Below, piece after piece: positions 6,563 to 8,935 of a DNA stretch of 8,935 bases. Source of the DNA: Candidatus Krumholzibacteriia bacterium (GTDB lineage Bacteria > Krumholzibacteriota > Krumholzibacteriia > LZORAL124-64-63). The position numbers and the translations under genes were made by a program. Position 1 is the first letter of the stretch; every line of letters starts with the position of its first letter. The stretch spans positions 1 to 8,935 of the forward strand of contig JACZKN010000024.1 in NCBI GenBank assembly GCA_014859985.1. Reading direction: 5' to 3'. The notes beneath the pieces were generated by a model that saw only the letters and a list, made by a program, of their open reading frames with translations, searched no databases and had not been told where the DNA came from.

Positions 6563-7807
6563 ATGACCACGCTGGCCGTCCACTGGGAGGACACCCTCGT
6601 CGGCCACCTTTCTCCTGCGGGCGGCGACGGGATGAGCTTCGTCTACCACCGGTCCTACCTGGAATCGTCGACCACGCGCCCCATCTCCCTGGCCCTGCCC
6701 CCGCGCCCGGAGCCCCACGACGGCCCCGCCGTCCGCGCCTGGTTCGCCAACCTGCTGCCCGAGGGGGCGATCCGCGGCCAGGTGGCCCGCGCCCTGGGCG
6801 TGTCCGAGCGCAACGAACTCGCCATCCTCGCGCGCACCGGCGGCGACTGCGCGGGCGCCCTGCGGCTACTGCCGGCGGACGCAGCGGCGCCCAGCGAACC
6901 GTCTTTGCCCATGCCCCTGCCCTGGGACGAGCTGGAGGCCCGGCTGGCGGCGACCCCGCGCCCGTCGCTGCTGGCCATGGCCGCCCGCGACGGGAGGCTG
7001 CGCCTGTCCCTGGCCGGTGCGCAGGACAAGTTGCCGGTGCGCTACGACGGTGGCTCGCTGAGTTTGCCCACCTCCGACCACCCCAGCACCCACCTGCTGA
7101 AGGTGGGCGACCCGGCGTTCCCCGGCCTGGTCCACAACGAGTTGTTCTGCCTGCGGCTGGCCCGGGCGGTGGGCTTGCCGGCGCCCGCGGCGGAGCTGGC
7201 GCCGACGCGCACGCCGCTCCTGCTGGTGGAACGTTACGACCGGGTGCAGGCCGCCGACGGCACGACGGTGCGCCTGCACCAGGAGGACTTCTGCCAGGCG
7301 TCGGGCCGGCTGCCGGAGACCAAGTACGAGAGCGAGGGCGGACCCGCGCTGGCGGAGATGTTCGCGGCCCTGGCCGCGGGCAGCGGTTCGCCCCTGGCGG
7401 ACAAGCGCGATCTCCTGGCCTGGGTGCTGTTCAACTACGTGACGGGCAATGCGGACGGCCACGCCAAGAACGCGTCGCTGCTCTACGGCCGGCTGACCGA
7501 CACCGGACTGCCCCGCCTGGCGCCTTTCTACGATCTGGTGTGCACGGCGGCCTACGGGGCGCTGACCCGGCGGCTGGCCCAGAGGATCGGCGGCGAGGAC
7601 CGGCCCGAGCGGGTGGAGGCGCGGCACTGGGACGGGTTGGCGGCGGCGATCGGGGTGAAGGCGGCGTACCTGAAGACGCTGGGCCTGGAGCTGAGCCGCC
7701 GGATCGAGGAGCAGGCGGCCGCGCTGGCGGCGGACGGCGCACCGGCGCAGGTCACGGACGTGATCCACGCGCGCTGCCGGCGGTTGCAGGGGGAACTGCG
7801 GCAGTGA
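6563..7807 (+). CDS. hipA: HipA-family Ser/Thr kinase toxin
   Basis: A 414-residue toxin kinase. E. coli HipA phosphorylates glutamyl-tRNA synthetase, which stops translation and gives persistence; here the target is inferred at best. The N-terminal Couple_hipA domain (about 1-105; TRPISLALPPRP, RAWFANLLPEG) is followed by the HipA_C kinase domain (about 145-385). Visible motifs are the Gly-rich phosphate loop with the autophosphorylated serine (RLSLAGAQDKLPV, S149), THLLKVG, HNELFCLRLA, LLVERYDR, LHQEDFCQA, the catalytic loop NADGHAKNASLL (D298, N303) and the metal-binding APFYDLV (D324). Nothing required for catalysis is missing. The start is 7 nt after the hipB stop, with AGGAGG at 6545-6550 inside hipB. 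An in-frame upstream open stretch overlaps hipB and is not credible as protein. No separate HipS-like gene is present, so this is classical two-gene HipBA. Confidence 0.96.
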   Translation: MTTLAVHWEDTLVGHLSPAGGDGMSFVYHRSYLESSTTRPISLALPPRPEPHDGPAVRAWFANLLPEGAIRGQVARALGVSERNELAILARTGGDCAGALRLLPADAAAPSEPSLPMPLPWDELEARLAATPRPSLLAMAARDGRLRLSLAGAQDKLPVRYDGGSLSLPTSDHPSTHLLKVGDPAFPGLVHNELFCLRLARAVGLPAPAAELAPTRTPLLLVERYDRVQAADGTTVRLHQEDFCQASGRLPETKYESEGGPALAEMFAALAAGSGSPLADKRDLLAWVLFNYVTGNADGHAKNASLLYGRLTDTGLPRLAPFYDLVCTAAYGALTRRLAQRIGGEDRPERVEARHWDGLAAAIGVKAAYLKTLGLELSRRIEEQAAALAADGAPAQVTDVIHARCRRLQGELRQ

Positions 7808-7823
7808 ACCACCCCCCACTCCG

Positions 7824-7832
7824 TGGTATCAT
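7824..7832 (+). promoter_or_regulatory. Extended -10 promoter for the NYN gene
   Basis: TGGTATCAT matches the extended -10 form TGN-TATNNT (TATCAT at 7827-7832). Such promoters can work with little -35 sequence, and none is evident here. Initiation near 7839 would give a leader of about 32 nt before the ATG at 7871. The NYN gene may thus be transcribed apart from hipBA as well as by read-through. Confidence 0.4.
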
Positions 7833-7870
7833 GGACCGCCCCCACGAACCGCCCAGAAAGGTGCGCCCCC

Positions 7871-8746
7871 ATGGCCCGAGGCTCCCTGCGCCGCGCCGCG
7901 GTCTTCATCGACTACAGCGCGCTGCGCGACAACCTGCGCAAGTGGATCACCGGCGACCAGGCGGCGCGGTTCGACCCGAGCTGGGCCATCGACTACGAGA
8001 AGCTGGGGCGCCTGGTCTGCGGCGACGACCTGGAGTTCGTGCGCACGAACCTGTACACGGCGGTTCCGGTGACGGCCGAGGAACGGGACGGCGGCGCGTG
8101 GGCAGGCGGCATCGAACTGCACGACCACGAGGCCTACAAGGCCCGCTCGGTGATGCGCTCGTTCGCCCGCCTGCAGGAGCACGTCGAGACCCGCTGCAGA
8201 TTCACGCGCCTGGTCACCGGACGGATGATCGTGCGCCGGGTCGAGCTGCGCCACGGCCCCGCCTTCGAGTGGGCCCAGCAGATCCTCGCGGCCGTGGGCG
8301 GCGGCACGCTGGCGCCCGAGGACAAGGAGTTCTTCGACCGCGCCGCGCGCGTGAACAGCGAGGCGCGGGACGCGCGCGATCGCCTGAGCCGCCGCATCAT
8401 CGAGCTGCGCGAGCAGGGCCGCGTGCCCGGCCCGCTGATGTCCGCCTACAACTGGCGCATGGCCGAGCTGCTGGACGAGCAGCTGGACTTCACCGAGAAG
8501 GGCGTCGACACCCGGCTGACCGTCGAGATGCTCGAGCAATGCATGGCCGACGCCTACGACGCCGCCGTCATCTTCGCTGCGGACGAGGACTACATCCCCC
8601 TGGTGGAAGCGGTCAAGCGCACCGGCCGCATCGTCCGCCACGCGTTCTGGGACATGCCGAATCCGGGCTGGGCCCTGCGGAAGGTTTGTGATGAGTATGT
8701 GGCGGTGGGGAGGGAGGGGTTGGAGTCGGTGTTGTTGGGGGACTAG
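7871..8746 (+). CDS. NYN-domain (PIN-like, LabA-type) putative ribonuclease with long insertion
   Basis: A 291-residue protein with the acidic residues of the NYN/PIN-like nuclease fold: D14 in VFIDYSALRDNL, D213 in EKGVDTRLTVEML, and D238/D240 in VIFAADEDYIPLVEAVK, followed by the RTGRIVRHAFW strand. NYN proteins are predicted metal-dependent RNases. Most LabA-type domains take 150-180 residues; here the first and later motifs are separated by about 110 extra residues (90-205), rich in charged, helix-forming sequence. The ATG at 7871 is preceded by a weak AAAGG. An upstream GTG at 7823 is in frame but falls in the proposed -10 box, so I reject it. The gene follows hipA by 63 bp. Codon use shifts sharply over the last 20 codons. 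Function beyond likely RNA cleavage is unknown; a link to hipBA is inferred from position only. Confidence 0.87.
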   Translation: MARGSLRRAAVFIDYSALRDNLRKWITGDQAARFDPSWAIDYEKLGRLVCGDDLEFVRTNLYTAVPVTAEERDGGAWAGGIELHDHEAYKARSVMRSFARLQEHVETRCRFTRLVTGRMIVRRVELRHGPAFEWAQQILAAVGGGTLAPEDKEFFDRAARVNSEARDARDRLSRRIIELREQGRVPGPLMSAYNWRMAELLDEQLDFTEKGVDTRLTVEMLEQCMADAYDAAVIFAADEDYIPLVEAVKRTGRIVRHAFWDMPNPGWALRKVCDEYVAVGREGLESVLLGD

Positions 8747-8834
8747 CGTTGGGTGGTAGGCGAGGTTTTTGACGGATCGCAACGCCGGCGATTTACACAC
8801 CCGTCCAAGAACGGTCCGAGTTACAGCTAAAAAA

Positions 8835-8898
8835 AGTCCTCCGGCAGTGGCATCATGGGGGCGCTAACCCAACCCATGGCACCCCCGCCAGGAGGACT
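8835..8898 (+). promoter_or_regulatory. Hairpin sequestering the transposase ribosome binding site
   Basis: AGTCCTCCGGC (8835-8845) pairs with GCCAGGAGGACT (8887-8898) with one bulged A, and inside it CATGGG (8854-8859) pairs with CCCATG (8873-8878). The right arm contains the AGGAGGA Shine-Dalgarno sequence (8890-8896), 8 nt before the start codon. A transcript entering from outside would fold and hide it, while one starting inside the element, downstream of the left arm, would not. On the minus strand the same stem is followed by seven T residues (8835-8829), so it could also end leftward transcription. Confidence 0.65.
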
Positions 8899-8904
8899 GC
8901 GTCC

Positions 8905-8935
8905 ATGATACGCCATGCCAGCCTGTTCAACCAGC
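8905..8935 (+). CDS. IS4-family transposase, first 10 codons only
   Basis: Ten codons (MIRHASLFNQ) plus one base are visible. This N-terminus resembles that of IS4-family transposases whose N-terminal domain is annotated as DUF4372, which often begin with a Met-x-His-x-Ser/Thr-x-Phe-x-Gln-Leu-Leu pattern. The start has a consensus AGGAGGA 8 nt upstream, held in a hairpin. The identification rests on ten residues and the IS-like leader, so the family is probable rather than proven. Whether the gene is intact cannot be seen. Confidence 0.65.
   Translation, partial: MIRHASLFNQ

Larger units (their letters stand above)
8791..8935 (+). mobile_element. Left end of an insertion sequence, IS4-type (partial)
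   Basis: The last bases start a transposase gene preceded by a strong ribosome binding site inside an inverted repeat, as at the end of an IS element. The composition changes from the G/T-rich end of the NYN gene to mixed sequence near ATTTACACAC at about 8791. I take that as the approximate left edge, but no terminal repeat or target duplication can be confirmed because the right end lies outside. No gene or NYN terminator is seen in 8747-8830. Confidence 0.5.

Noticed and set aside
8769..8797. TTGACG-N17-TTTACA as an internal IS promoter
   Set aside because: The -10 matches at only three of six positions, and a start here would lie upstream of the hairpin and so give a poorly translated message.
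7829..8800. A 323-codon minus-strand frame opposite the NYN gene
   Set aside because: The NYN motifs lie on the plus strand; the reverse product shows no recognisable domain.
1..8935. CRISPR arrays, tRNA or rRNA genes
   Set aside because: No regularly spaced repeats and no tRNA or rRNA signature sequence were seen on either strand.

Overview
This is a GC-rich, tightly packed bacterial window with Gram-negative style features. These include a Sec signal peptide on a peptidoglycan-binding protein, sigma70-like promoters and consensus AGGAGG ribosome binding sites. The taxon cannot be fixed from the sequence. Several high-GC proteobacterial or poorly sampled phyla would fit.

Left part (1-2085, minus strand): a two-gene unit. 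A secreted von Willebrand factor A (VWA) protein with a C-terminal peptidoglycan-binding domain is followed 21 bp later by a calcineurin-like metallophosphoesterase that runs off the left edge. Divergent from it (2275-4679, plus strand) is a two-component system. An OmpR-family response regulator overlaps a large membrane histidine kinase by 4 bp (ATGA). The 189 bp between the two units hold a good promoter (TTGTCC-N17-TATGAT) for the two-component operon, preceded by an 11-bp-period direct repeat (TGTTAC-N5-TGTTAC). That repeat is the usual form of an OmpR/PhoB-type regulator site, so autoregulation and possibly control of the VWA unit is the natural reading.

Middle (4651-6027, minus strand): a 12-TM major facilitator transporter, convergent with the kinase and overlapping its 3' end by 29 bp. 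Upstream lies a 288-bp AT-richer control region (6028-6315) shared with a divergent hipBA toxin-antitoxin operon. It holds a perfect 14-bp palindrome over the likely transporter -10 box and three TTNCC-N4/5-GGNAA dyads with centres about 50 bp apart. Two of the dyads flank the proposed hipB promoter.

Right part (6316-8746, plus strand): hipB (XRE-family antitoxin/repressor), hipA (Ser/Thr kinase toxin with all catalytic motifs intact) and, 63 bp downstream, a NYN/PIN-like putative RNase with an unusually long internal insertion and its own extended -10 promoter. The window ends in the 5' end of an IS4-type transposase gene. Its ribosome binding site is buried in a 64-nt hairpin, the arrangement insertion sequences use to ignore transcription coming from outside.

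A whole-window oddity: several genes (phosphoesterase, transporter, hipA, NYN gene) switch from C-ending codons at their start to G-ending codons at their end. The two-component and VWA genes do not.
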